A stretch of 64,000 nt of DNA from Ampullaceana balthica. Its lineage: Eukaryota; Mollusca; Gastropoda; Lymnaeidae. Location of the stretch: NCBI GenBank assembly GCA_944989445.1, contig CALYLW010000013.1:1150566-1214565 (forward strand), read 5' to 3'. Positions 1 through 12,300 of this stretch are shown here, piece by piece; the stretch's first letter is position 1; every line of letters begins with the position of its first letter. The position numbers were made by a program, and so were the translations under genes. The notes under the pieces were generated by a model. The model was given only the letters and a program-made list of their open reading frames with translations, did not search any database and had not been told where the DNA came from.

Positions 1-193
1 TCGAACTAACCAACGTTAAGTTGGAAATTTGGCCCTCTTTTGTGCTCGAGGTATTAGGTTTCGGCCACTTAAAAAAAATCGAATTAACCGATGAGAAAAT
101 GCTAAGACAAAGAGAATTTGGTGGTTCCAATAAAAAACGTCGACTTAATAGGGTTGGCGAGTTAACCGGGCTCGAATTAAGTGGGTTCAACTG
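1..193 (+). mobile_element. TA-target element (pogo/Tigger-like), 3' part of copy 1
   Basis: The end reads taagtgggttcaactg followed by TA at 194-195. It matches the right ends of the copies at 58526 and 60046 and, inverted, the left end at 6731. The rest lies outside the window. There is no transposase here; the long ORF through it is the element plus NIPBL exon 1. Confidence 0.85.
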
Positions 194-221
194 TAGTAAC
201 ACTGTTTTTCTTACTCTCAAG

Positions 222-302
222 GTTTCATCTCTTGGTGTATCAACTTTTTTTGTTGAAAATATCAGTGAACTACAACTAAATTCAATGAAACTAGTTACAA
301 CG
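222..302 (+). CDS. NIPBL: NIPBL first exon in window
   Basis: Encodes 27 residues in phase 0, including GVSTFFVENISELQLNSMKL, and ends KLVTT. It joins the VFSRYSKHRQ start of the next exon without a frame break. The acceptor is ctctcaag and the donor gtaagt. A transposon terminus ends at 193, only 28 bases before the exon, so polypyrimidine tract and branch point share that short gap. Confidence 0.9.
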
Positions 303-3300
303 GTAAGTTCTTATAATCCTACTTGCTTTTACTTTAATTCTTATGAATAATAAAACCTGTTTTGTTGTTTCATATATATTAGGACTGTTAACGATTAATT
401 TTTAATCGTTAACTTTTGAAAAATTAACGATTAATTAATTGTTAATTTGGATTGAAGCCAAAAATTAAAATTTTAGATGTCATAAGTAGGGCTGTCAATT
501 TCGTTGAAAACAGCTGCCCGGGTACCCGCGAAAATTTTGAACGGGTACCCGGGTTACCCATTCTAAACGTCGCATAATTTTCCCAGTCAATACCGCTATA
601 CAATGCAACCTAGCCACCATCCATGCACCTCATTTCACACAGTAGTAGTAGCTAACGGCTTACTTTCAGTAACTACAATTACATATAATGCACTAAAAAC
701 GTTTGTTCAATCCCTGGAGTAAATGCATTCGTCATACTCATAAACTAAAACTACAGTAAACTGAACATGCAAACAAAATGTCAACAGCAATGATGTAACG
801 CTCAGTGTTATACCTTGAATGTTAATATCCACTTGACGTCGGTAGTCTTTGCTAGGGGCGATGGATAATGCAATACTGCGGTAAATCTCAAGTGATCTTG
901 CTTTGGTCAGTGGTACTGCTTTTGTTGACACCAACAAATTTCTGATATTGGGTGGATCGGCAGTTTGTTTATCAATATCAATTTTATGAATAGCTTTCAG
1001 ATGGCGTTTTATCGCGTTGGGTTGCCACACAATTTCATTATAATGGTTGCATTTTGCCGTGTCGCAGTCAACTCGATTGGCCTGATTCCACACGCCGTTT
1101 TACCCATCTTATTAACTTTGGGTGTATTATTAATATCAATTTTTGGGCTAGGCAAACACGTGTTCATGAATGCAAGAAACACACGCGAATGCAAGGCGTG
1201 TCGGTTATAGCAGTGCTTCTCAAAGTGGTGGTCTGCGGAAGTTATCAAGAAAGGAAAGAAAAATATAATTATAATCCTCCAATTACTACCAATAATACTA
1301 ACCCTAAAGAATTTGTAATTTTTGACAATAAGAGAATAAATGAAAGAAATAAAGGGAAATAAAATAAATTTCGCTACCATATAAGTACAGGGAAAATAGT
1401 GCACTGGTTCCTGAAAAGTTTGAGAAGCACAAGTATCAATCGGTGCCCACTGTCGGCTATTTCAAAGCAAAGTTAGTGTCAAAGCAAGGGTGTTTTTAGG
1501 AACAAAAAACAAACACGGCCTCTTTCATCTCTATGTAGTCCATCCTCACAGCCGACGTTTACCCATCTGAAACTGTTAGTAACTATTTAATTTATTAAAT
1601 TTAAATACTGACAACCTTGTAAGCATTATTAACATCAGTTTTTTAGGTCACCACGTGTTAATGAACACTCATGTGGGAGTGAAGGGAGGAGAAGGGGGTA
1701 GTTGAACAACATTAGATAGTATCAATCGGCATATTTCAAAGCAAAAGTTAGTCAAAGCATGGGTGTTTTTTTTACTAACAAACAGCGTCTTTCATTTCTA
1801 AGCAGTCCATCCTTTTTTTGGCAGAGGACTTTTGTTTTCTTTATATGATTCTTTTAAAGAACCAACAAAATTTTTGTGTTGTGCGATTTCTGTTTCACGT
1901 TGAGAGAAAAAAAGATGTATCAAAATACATTGTAGTTTGTTGGGACCGTATTTTTATTTCCCGTTGACAGATATTTCTCTTTAGATGTAATTTTAAGCAT
2001 ATTTTGGAAACACAAAGCTACAATGTAAACACACACAAAAAAGCTGCATGGGAGCCGAAGTTTAGCCTACGGTTAATATAGACATTGAAGCCACATTTTC
2101 ACGGGTACCTGAGCGGAATTTTACTACCCGGGTAATCACACGGCAACGAGTACCCGGGTACCCGTTGACAGGCCTAGTCATAAGCAACACTTCTAGTTGA
2201 AAATCTAAATAACACTGGAATGTCTCCTTTATATGTCATCTTTTAACCAACTACGCAAAAAGACAAGTGTGTTGACATTATTAGTTTCAAGTGGTGAGTG
2301 GGTCTAATTGACAATATAACCCAGCTGAGCTGAACAATCATTCACATGGAACTGAGGTAACTGGTATGCCTCAAAACGGTCTTGGCAAAGAATGACATTA
2401 TCAGATATCGTTAATTAACGTTTAATGCCCCAGAAGGTTTTCGCCAAACTTCCGCCTCAGTCCCGTAAGGATTTCCCGTTTGTTATTATCAACTGGTTAT
2501 GAAATTTTAAAAAATTGCGTAAAATTTATTTATATAATTATTGTCGTACTGACTTCATCCTTTAGGATAAGAATGGTTATTTTACGTATCCAAACAACCG
2601 TCTTGAGCTTAATACTATTTTTACCTGTAGTTTAATACTATTATTTTTACAATAACGTATAGCAAAATCACATTTTCAAAAAAAACACGTAAAAATGACC
2701 AAAAAAATTTCGCGAATCGAGCGATAACACTAGCCAGGTCAACGGCCGCCATTGCCGGAAGTCGACTGAAGCTTCTCTTGCTAAATGAAGAATTTCTGCT
2801 TTCTATAATTTCATTACTAAAGAGAGTGCTATCGAGGCGCGCATTACTGCGCTTTGGCATTAGAGATGAGGCGCGCATTACCGTGCTTTTGGGCATTAAA
2901 CGTTAAGTTTCCACCATTGTAGAGGGTTAATAGATTCAGGAACTTTCATCTCCATTTTGTAATGCAGTAATTCATCAGAAGAGCTTTTGTCATTTTCTGT
3001 CTCTGAGTCAGAGATACAATAAACTTTATCAAAATTTTGAACATTTCCATCAGTCAATAGTTTAAAACCAAAATGTTCGTGTAATCGTCAGGACATTTAT
3101 TATTTATCGGCGCTATTTTTTAAAACTTTTTTTTTACTTCCAATATTTTGTAAATGATGGGTCGATTAATCGTTAAAAAATGTTTTAATCGTTAAATTTT
3201 TTAAACAATTAATCAAGAAATTAATCTTTAATTTCCGCATCCTTAATATATATACATACAGAAAAACACATATAGATGAAACCACAGTTTCGATCTATAA

Positions 3301-6300
3301 TCTATAACAATGCAACATGAAATTAATATAAAAATAACAATTTGAGATTTCTTCTTAGAAAATTATCTGTGTTACACTTAAGATTGACTGAAAATTTAAA
3401 AATTAAATACAGAAATTTAGGTCAAGATACCTTCTACACTGAACTTGTGCAAAAAATCACAAATTATGGCAAAATAGTCTTTAAAAAAAAACAAAAACAA
3501 TCCATTGGTCAAGATAACCGCAGTTGAATAGCAAATTTGGACCTATTATGGTTTCGCCACATAAAAGAGTAGACAACCAGTAAGAAAAGGCTAAGACAAA
3601 AGAAGAATTTGGCTGTTCCCTTAACAAATGTTGACATGATAGGGTTGATGTTTTAATTGAGGTCAAGATCACTGGGTTCCACTAAGTTTGTTTGTGTATA
3701 TATCTTCTCTATATAGAAATATTTCTAGAAGGAAACTTCATATGTTGTTAGTTTTTTAGACTTTTATTTAAGTTATTTAAAAGACTCATTTTTATTATCT
3801 ATCAGGTTTTTTCTCGGTACTCAAAGCATAGGCAGCTCATTTTGGAAGATATCTTTGCAAGTTTAGCTAGACTTCCATCTAGCAAAAGAAATCTAAGAAA
3901 CTACAGGTAATGCCCCACTTTGATTTTATGTAAGTTATTTTTGAGGTTAAATCTTCTGTTGTATACTTAAATTAAATCTGTCATGTATTTAAGAATATAT
4001 GATGCACGATGCGCAAATTTGAATTTTTGATTCATATGTATAAAAAAGTAATAAAATGATTGCCACCTTTAAAACTCTTAATTTTCATTTGTCCTTTATC
4101 CTTTATTTTGAACTCTCATCCAACAGATTAAATTACATGTTAAAAGCAAAGAGAAAAAACATTTTATTTTCTATATTTCCAAGAGATGTTTCTCCTGTTA
4201 TTTTCATCTGCAATGAGTCATTGTTTTCAAATTTATTTTCTGTTAAGGCTAAACTCTGATGAATCAATACAGATGGTTACTGCTTTAGCGTTGCAACTTA
4301 TTCAGTGTGTAGTTAGGTTGCCTGAAACAAACTCAGAAGAAGACGATGGTGATCAAGAAAAGAATAAAAAAAATAAAATCCCAGAAGAGGTATTAAATTT
4401 AAAGAAATGTATTTGTCCTCATTATAAATGTCAATTTAAAGCTAAATTCTCCCCCTAAGTGTCTATTCCTCTACCCCCTCAGAAAAAAAGCAAGTTAATG
4501 CCATATTTTGAATTTCAGGGTGCAATTTCAAAAAGTGATAATGATGTTTTAATTGTGACATCATATGAAACAGCAATGAGAACAGGATATAACTTTTTAT
4601 CTGTGTTTTTAAAGAAGTAAGTTTTTATATCCTTATATTATTTTATATAAATTGGTATTCTGTTGTTTTTTAATAAATTAAACTATATAATTTGCAATTG
4701 TCACGCAAGTCAGTAGAGTCTGTCAGTCAGTCCTACGCTATGCGAGGTAACTCCCAGATAAAAAAAAATAAAAAGTTGCTTTCGAGATATAACAAAATGT
4801 GTTGCTCACCATAAAATATTGAGACGTGACGTCATTATTTGAGCTTTTATTAATGTGTGAAGGGAACGAAGTAAAAGAGCAATGTTTTATTTGATGTGAT
4901 TAATTTTTTTATTTTTTTATTTTTTTTTGTATTAAATGTCCGTTTTTGTGTATGTGTCCATGTCAATATTACGTACGTAATTATAAATTTAATATTCTAT
5001 ATCAATATATAACATTCGTTTTTCGGTTTATGAAATTTACAATTGGTTGTCGTTCGGTTGTCAAGTTTCGATGCGTTTTGAACTACAAAGCCATTATTTA
5101 TTACTGAAAATGAAATTTGTCAACTTATGCTTCAGTTTAGCGTTTGTTTTTCTTTTATACACTTTGAGATTGCATATTTGTATGTTTGAAAAAATAACAT
5201 ATTTAAAAATCGGACTCCTCCCCACAATAGTTTTTTTTAAATTATTTACATGCAATATTTTAATGCGTCTTAGACTAATTTTGAATAAAATATCTTTGCT
5301 TTTAATATAAAACTGGAAGGGGTGCTGACTTGACAATAATGAAAACGTTTATTAGAATTCCTAAAACGTGTATATTATAGTTGATACTTTAATATTTTCT
5401 TTTATCCAGTGCTTAACTTTACTTCAAGGTTTCCTGCAAAATAAATAGTTCGTTTTTATTCATATTTGTAAATAGCTACAATTTTTTATTTACATGTTTT
5501 TGATAATGTAAAGGTAATAATGTATGGACCAATGGGCGCATAAACTGAGAAGTCATAATAGATCTTGAAAAGGTGCTGACTTGACAACAATAAAAACGTT
5601 TATGTGAATTACTAACACGTGTATATTAAATTTTAAATATGATTAACAGTTGATAAGTTAATCTTTTCTGTTATCCTGTGACAAACTTTGCTTACTACGT
5701 TTCATGCAAAATAAATAATTATTAACATGTGTAAAATTACAGTTTATTTTTTACATGTTTTGATAATGTTGTGGTAATAATGATTGGACAAATGGGCGAA
5801 TAAACTGACAAGTCATAATCATCGATGAAGCTTAAACGGCTTCAAATCACAAATATGCGTGATGTGGATCACATTACAGTCACATAATTTATTTTTAACG
5901 CACTGTGCTGTATTATTGGTGCACTCATAATTGGTGCGCACTATTCAATGCCGCAAGTTAACGTCCGGCTGACTCGGCAATATTTGTTAATACGTCAAAC
6001 TTCTTTGCCCGCAGTATCACTTTATGCTGTGTGTAATTCACTATGCATTTACTATTATAATGATTATATCATTATTATTAATGCACACTTATATAACTCG
6101 AAGCCTAAGCTTGGAGGTTTTCTCATAACACATATATTCGTATATATAATCAAAATATATACTCTGCTATGTCCGTTCGTAACGCTAGATTTTAGAAAGC
6201 CCACCGATAAAAAAAATAACCTTGAAAAATATATTGCAAAAAAAAACCCCCACTTTTTTTCAAACATCCGCATAAAATTGTTCAATATGGCAAAGAGATT

Positions 6301-9300
6301 TAATTTTTCTCTCCCTGATCTCTACATTTTCTGATTATTTACTATGCGGCTTTCAGGCAAAAGGGACAATTACAAAAACTGAAATATATCCATTTTGAAA
6401 ACTCCCGTCATTTTTGACGGGTAATACACTAGTTTTATTAATAAAACACTAGCTAGGAGCAAAACGTGAATTATTGATACATTTACATTTTTTTTCTATC
6501 TGTGCTGCCGGCTAAAATTTATTACTTTTTTTTTCTTCTAATGATCTTTAGAAGAAGAATAGTCTGTAACATGTTAAGATGTATTGCATATTATGTAAAG
6601 AGAATTTTTTTTTCAAAATGGAGAACTGTTGTCACTATTTAAACAAAGCATATGTCCAATCTATAGTTGTTGAACAATTGCAGGCACTATTAAATTTAAG
6701 TTGTTTTTTATCAATGCCAATAAGCATTTACAGTCGAACCCACTTAACTCGAGCTCGGTTAACTCGCCCACCCCATTATGTCGACGTGTTTTATTGGAAC
6801 CGCCAACTTCTCTCTTTGTCTTAGCATTTTCTCGTCGTTTAATTCGATTTTTTTAAGTCGCCGAAACCTCATAACACAAGCACAAATAAGGGTCAAATTT
6901 GCCACTTAACGTTGGTTATCTCGATCCCCATGACCAATCGCCAGCTTTTGAAAATGTTAGCTATGATTTTTTTATAACCAAGGGAAGGTATCAATTTTCT
7001 GCCTCACCAGGGTCTGCTGGTGACGTCACAGCCCGCTTGCTCAGCGCGGTTACTCTGGTACTAATAAGTACTATGCTTCGGTAACTAAGCGAATACATTT
7101 TTTTTTAAAAATCGGTCACTAGCCAACTCCACAAACAGTGATGACGTGTATTTTTATATTTATAGACCAGAATATTATTATTATTAAGAAAACGCTTTGA
7201 TTTTGCTGTCACGTTCGCTCGCTTGTTGGGTCTGGTATTCTGCCGTAACACAACAAAAAATTAACTCCGGGTAATAAGCTAATATACCGACTAAGTCCTG
7301 ATAAAACGGAGTAAACAGTGATAATAAGATGGAATTTATTTAAATACCATATTATGTTTCACTCGTCAACTTGCCAGAATTATTGAATTTCGCCGCTCAC
7401 ACGATCACCCACCCAATAGGGTGGGGTTGAGCTACACTGGCCATTTACCAAGGCATGCTCTGACTCAATTTAAAAAGAAAAATGTTCCTTCCCCCAACCC
7501 ACTGTAGATGTATAACAGTGGGGGAGGGGAGGGAAGGTGTCTCTTCTCGCGGTCTTGTATTGGTATGTCAAAGCAAGAGGCTTCCTTTTATATAAACATC
7601 AAAGACCTGTCAAGCCTTCCCCCCCACCACCCTCATTATCCCTAACTAGAAAACTCCGTAACTTGTCGTCTCGTCCCTTTGAGTTCACTTAGAGCGGTCC
7701 GACTGTAGTAATAGCCGTGACCTTTGACCGTGGTTCACATCAAGCTCTCGTACAGTGCCTCGACAACTAAGCAAATAAAAAAAATTTTTTAAAAAGCATT
7801 CCTTAGCCGGAGGCGAAGTAGACTAATAGTGATGACGTGTATATTATTTAGATACCGGAATAGGGAGAAAGCGATTTGAAGTCACCGTCGCTCAACACAA
7901 CAAAAAACAAACTCCGGGGTAAAAAGCTATTACGGGCTTATTGAAGTTGCAGCTGAATAAATTATTTAAATTCCGACGACTTAAAACTTAAATAAATAAG
8001 CCTAAACATTTTTAAAGATGAGTGTAAGCGGTCGTTCGATGGTCGTAACTACGGTATACACTAGTCCTAGCGTAATAGTAGTCAATTATAAACAAATATA
8101 TTTATTTAAATATTGATTGTTTTCCTTGGTCCTTATACAAATAAATGCCTTGGTATTTATTAGTAATAAACTTACACTAAGATTATGACTTTAATTATAA
8201 TTACATCATTAGTATTAGTAGTAAGTAGCATGCAATAATAAAGTTCAAGGACGAACGAGCAAATGAACTAGAACTAGAGTTAGAGCCTCAGTCAGAGCAG
8301 AGTCACTAATTCATTTACATAAATCATACTCGCAAGGACGTTCCATATCGCATAATATAATATATCACATAATTTAACATTATATGGATATTTCGTATAT
8401 TCCGATACGATTCTGATTAATCGTCCCATCACTAATTAACGCACAACACGTATATAAAGAAATTTCAAGCGCATGTTAATATTTTGCAGCCATATTGCTT
8501 TTCGTTTTAACTCGATCATCGGTTATCTCAATGTCATTTTTCATACCCCAACGCCGTCGACTTAACCGGTTTCGACTGTATTACTTGGAACACACTGACC
8601 TGAAATGAAGTAGAAATGAAAACAAGTAACAATATATTGTTTTATTATATATATTTATATTCATTATTGGGGATATACTACACTTAAAGTTGTCAAAAAT
8701 TAAAATATAGTTACAAATTTGGTAAACAACTTATTGTATTTTTAAGGTGCACAACAAAGGGAGAAGAGGATTATAGACCCTTGTTTGAAAATTTTGTTCA
8801 AGATTTATTAACAACAGTGAACAAACCAGAGTGGCCAGCTTCTGAACTACTGTTAAGTCTTCTTGGGAGAATTCTGGTTAGTAATTAAATATAAATTGAT
8901 TAAAAAGCAAATTTTCTGAATAATGTGAATAAGATAAAATATTCTTTCTACAGTTATCGGGATAATATGGTAGTTTTAATAGTCTATAATAAATGTACAT
9001 TATTTATGTTTAAAAGAATTTCTAAATAATTCATCCAATACATTTTTCTCATAGTTTTTGTTCCTAATATTAAATTAGTGTGCATTCAGTTGTAGTTAAT
9101 AATTTTTTTAAAATACCATTTTCAGGTGCAACAATTTAGCAGCAAATCTACCGATATGTCACTTCGTGTTGCATCGTTGGAATATTTGGGCATTGTGGCA
9201 GCTAGATTAAGAAGAGATGCTGTTACTAGTCAATTAAATCAAGACGTTATTGCAGATATAGTGTGCAAGGTACCCTTTGATATGTTGTTTAAAGCCGTCT

Positions 9301-12300
9301 TATCCATCAAAACATTGTTTCACAAACTGAGACTTTACGTTAAAGTTATGAAATTAAAAATAGTTAAGCATAATTTCAGATATACAATTATTATTTTGTC
9401 ATTGGCTATTAAATTGAAGTTCAATAATTAGAAATGTAAAGGGGGGAAAAAAATGTTTAGGTGGGTACTTGATAAAACAATGTGAAAGGGCTGTTGGACA
9501 TTGAAGGATGTCATGTGTAGTAAATGTTTGGTCTAACACTAATTACAGGTTATTCGTAAATAAATAATTTTTTATTGCTATGAAATTGTATCCACATTTT
9601 TCTCATTTATTAAAATTTTATGACTAGTAAATGCTTAAAAAATAAGATAAGTGAAAATTTAATTTATTATAAAACTTATATTTTTAATTTAAACTTATAT
9701 TTTGAAATTAGATGTCATATAGTAAAATGTTGTTTATCTATTTCACCAGGTTAGTGAGAGGGATGAAGATGATGCAGGAACGACAAAAAGTAAAAAGAAT
9801 GAGGTTTGTTTTAAAATCACCATTGTTTGGTTGCTTATTTTTAAATTTTATGTTAAGATATATTTTCTAGAAAATCATTATAGATTCATTTTAAAATTTA
9901 AGGTCTGGAAGTAATATCATGTTTTTAATATCTGGTTACATATGTTTGTGCTTACTTCTTTTTATTAAAGCTTAATCTAAAAATTGCTTTAACATATATA
10001 TCCATGTGATTCTACAGCAAAAAGGTGTTACAGATGTAACAGAACGACTACAGCAAGCCATGTTAGAGTACCTTGCCTATAATGCACAAAGTGAATCTGC
10101 ATTGTTTGTAAGTAATACACTAGTGTTTTTTATTAATAGCTTGTTACATTTCTAATGCCTTGCACAAATGTTTTGAATGAGAATCAATCCAAACATTTCT
10201 TTTTCAGTTTGCGCGTGAGTTTTATATTGCTCAGTGGTTTAGAGATACAACAGTAGAGGCAGAAAAAACTCTTAAAGCGCAGCTCAACACCTCAGGTGAA
10301 GAGCAGGATGAAGATTTTAATGAAACAAAAGAGGAGACTTCAACAGAAGTTATGCAAAACGCAGAAAAACGCAAAGCATTCCTCAGCTCTCAAATCTCTT
10401 GTTACAACAAACCACTTACAAATTTGAAGTATGTATTATTTATTCTTTTCTTTTTAAAAAAAATAAATAAATACCAGAAAAATAAAAAATAGTTGTAAAT
10501 AACTTAATCCTTGATGGAAGAAAAGTCATTACATGTCATCGTGGATGTGACATAAAGTTATTAATTACATATATCAATTCAAAGATTTAAAATAAAATCA
10601 ATGTATTTAAACTGAACTGTTCAAATTCCAATGCAAAAACTATGGCAAAGTCTGATTAAAGGGACACCGCTTACATTACTTTTTAATGCATAGATATACA
10701 CCTGCTTAGTTGGCGAATGTGAAAAGATAGGTATTTGGTAGCAGGGGGATTCATATAATACGATATAAAGTAAAATTTTATTTGAGTGGAAGATCTCAGG
10801 AATTATTTTGCTCATTCATATTTATTTAGCTATATATTATTGTTCAGAAACTTCTATTTTATGGCATGTGGAAAGATGGTTCTCAATGAATAAAGAAATC
10901 ATATTCAAAAAGTTTCGTTCAAAACTAATAATACATAAATGCTATTCAATTTTGCCTTTTCAGCATGTGTATGAAAGCAACTTTATGGATAAATTTTAAA
11001 AACCTATAATATATATAAATATTTTAGTAAAATAAAAGAGTTGTGTATCTATGTTGTAATTAGCAGTGTTTATTTTTATTTTTTCATCAAATTTATGTAT
11101 TCTAGACTTTCAAGTCTCAAAACCTTAACAATTACATTTTTAAAAAAAATTGGATTCTTGTGTGTGTTTCAGGCATGCTGGTGCCAAACTTGATTATGAC
11201 AGTGCATGTTTGGTGGCAAGGTATCTGTCATCAAAACGTCCATTCGCTCAAAGCTTTGACATTTATCTAACTCAGGTAAATAAAAATTTATTTACTTGTT
11301 GTAACAGATATCTTTAGACTTTATAAAATTTGCAGTATACCTACCTACTATAACTAATTAAAATAAGTTTGGCACAGACTCTTTCTTTTGGTTAACTTTT
11401 ATATACACTGAATAAGAAAAGATAGAACTCTAGTGAAAATTAGAGCTGTGTCAACTAGGCCTGTCAACGGGAACCCGGGTACCCGTTGCCGAGCAATTAC
11501 TCGGGTTTTAAAATTGCGCCCCGGTACCCGTGAAAATGTTACTGCTATGCCCATGCCAACAGTGGGCGAACAGCGGCTCTTCTGGGTTCACATTTCAGCT
11601 TGCGAATAATTTATCAAATTAAAACTTTTCGTTTGAAATATATACTGTGAAATACATTTAACATGAAAATGCTTAAAAAGAAATAACTGTCAAACCAAAC
11701 GGAAGTAAAAGACGGTCCCGACAAACTACAATGTATTTTGATACAATTTATTTCCTGGAACAAGAAAAAACAATCATTTAAAATAAAAAGATTTTGGTTC
11801 TTTGAATTGTTCAAGTAAGGAAAATAGAACACAACGTCGATAACACGAAGGGCTAGAAATGACCTTGGCGTTGCCTTTGAAAATACGCCGCACATCTGTG
11901 TTACCGATTGAGACAAGCCAATGTTGTTTATCTAATTCAACATGTCTCCACTCCTATCCCCACCATACTTTTAAAAAAACACCTACTATATTCTTGGGTT
12001 TAAAAAAAAATTTCAATCGTTGAATGATTTTCACTATAACAAAATTAAATGCTGGGGGATGGGTCCATTCAGTAGGTGAAGGTCCCGGAAAGTTTAGTTA
12101 ATTACAACAGTTGTCAGCTATGAACTAGAAATAACCTGCCATGTCATCATGCGATTACTGCCCTTTATCTTTATAAGATTTTGTTAGCGGAGCCCCTTCT
12201 AAAAATTAAAGTTAAATTAAATTAAATTTACTTTAGCACCCCTCTGCTCTTTGTTTTTACACCACTGTACTTAGTAGTATTTCAATGTCATCATTTTCAC

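Larger units (their letters stand above)
487..2176 (-). mobile_element. hAT-type element 'B', copy 1, inserted in hAT 'A'
   Basis: Inverted termini are tagggctgtcaa and (reverse complement) taggcctgtcaacg. A perfect 8-bp duplication, gtcataag, flanks it at 479-486 and 2177-2184. The related 'A' copy near 49.78 kb has one uninterrupted gtcataagtaacac at this place, i.e. the empty site. The subterminal DNA is rich in gggtacccg. A decayed BED-type zinc finger is encoded on the minus strand inside. Confidence 0.92.
380..3245 (+). mobile_element. hAT-type element 'A', copy 1, carrying two later insertions
   Basis: Termini are taggactgttaacgatt on the left and ttaatttccgcatcctta on the right, with atatatat on both sides (372-379 and 3246-3253; low complexity). 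Related copies at 49696-50977 and 54618-55427 share the subterminal ttaatcgttaac pattern and align over the interior. Inside sit a second hAT (487-2176) and a TTAA element (2419-2902). Without them the element is about 680 bp, non-autonomous. It lies in the NIPBL intron between exons 1 and 2. Confidence 0.8.
4617..8746 (+). other. NIPBL intron 4: AT-rich DNA, a tandem duplication and a TA-target element
   Basis: 4690-6470 is probably one or more old transposons. It includes a pair of 251-bp tandem units (5321-5823) and a perfect hairpin, cccgtcatttttgacggg, at 6404-6421. ORFs across this region lack coding character. 6731-8578 is a defined mobile element, listed separately. Confidence 0.5.

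Noticed and set aside
1054..1362. 102-codon plus-strand ORF and its overlapping minus partner
   Set aside because: Both lie in decayed hAT 'B' sequence; only the BED-like frame on the minus strand has motif support.
5948..6334. 128-codon plus-strand ORF
   Set aside because: AT-driven codons, no recognisable domain, lies in repetitive intron DNA of NIPBL with an overlapping opposite-strand ORF.
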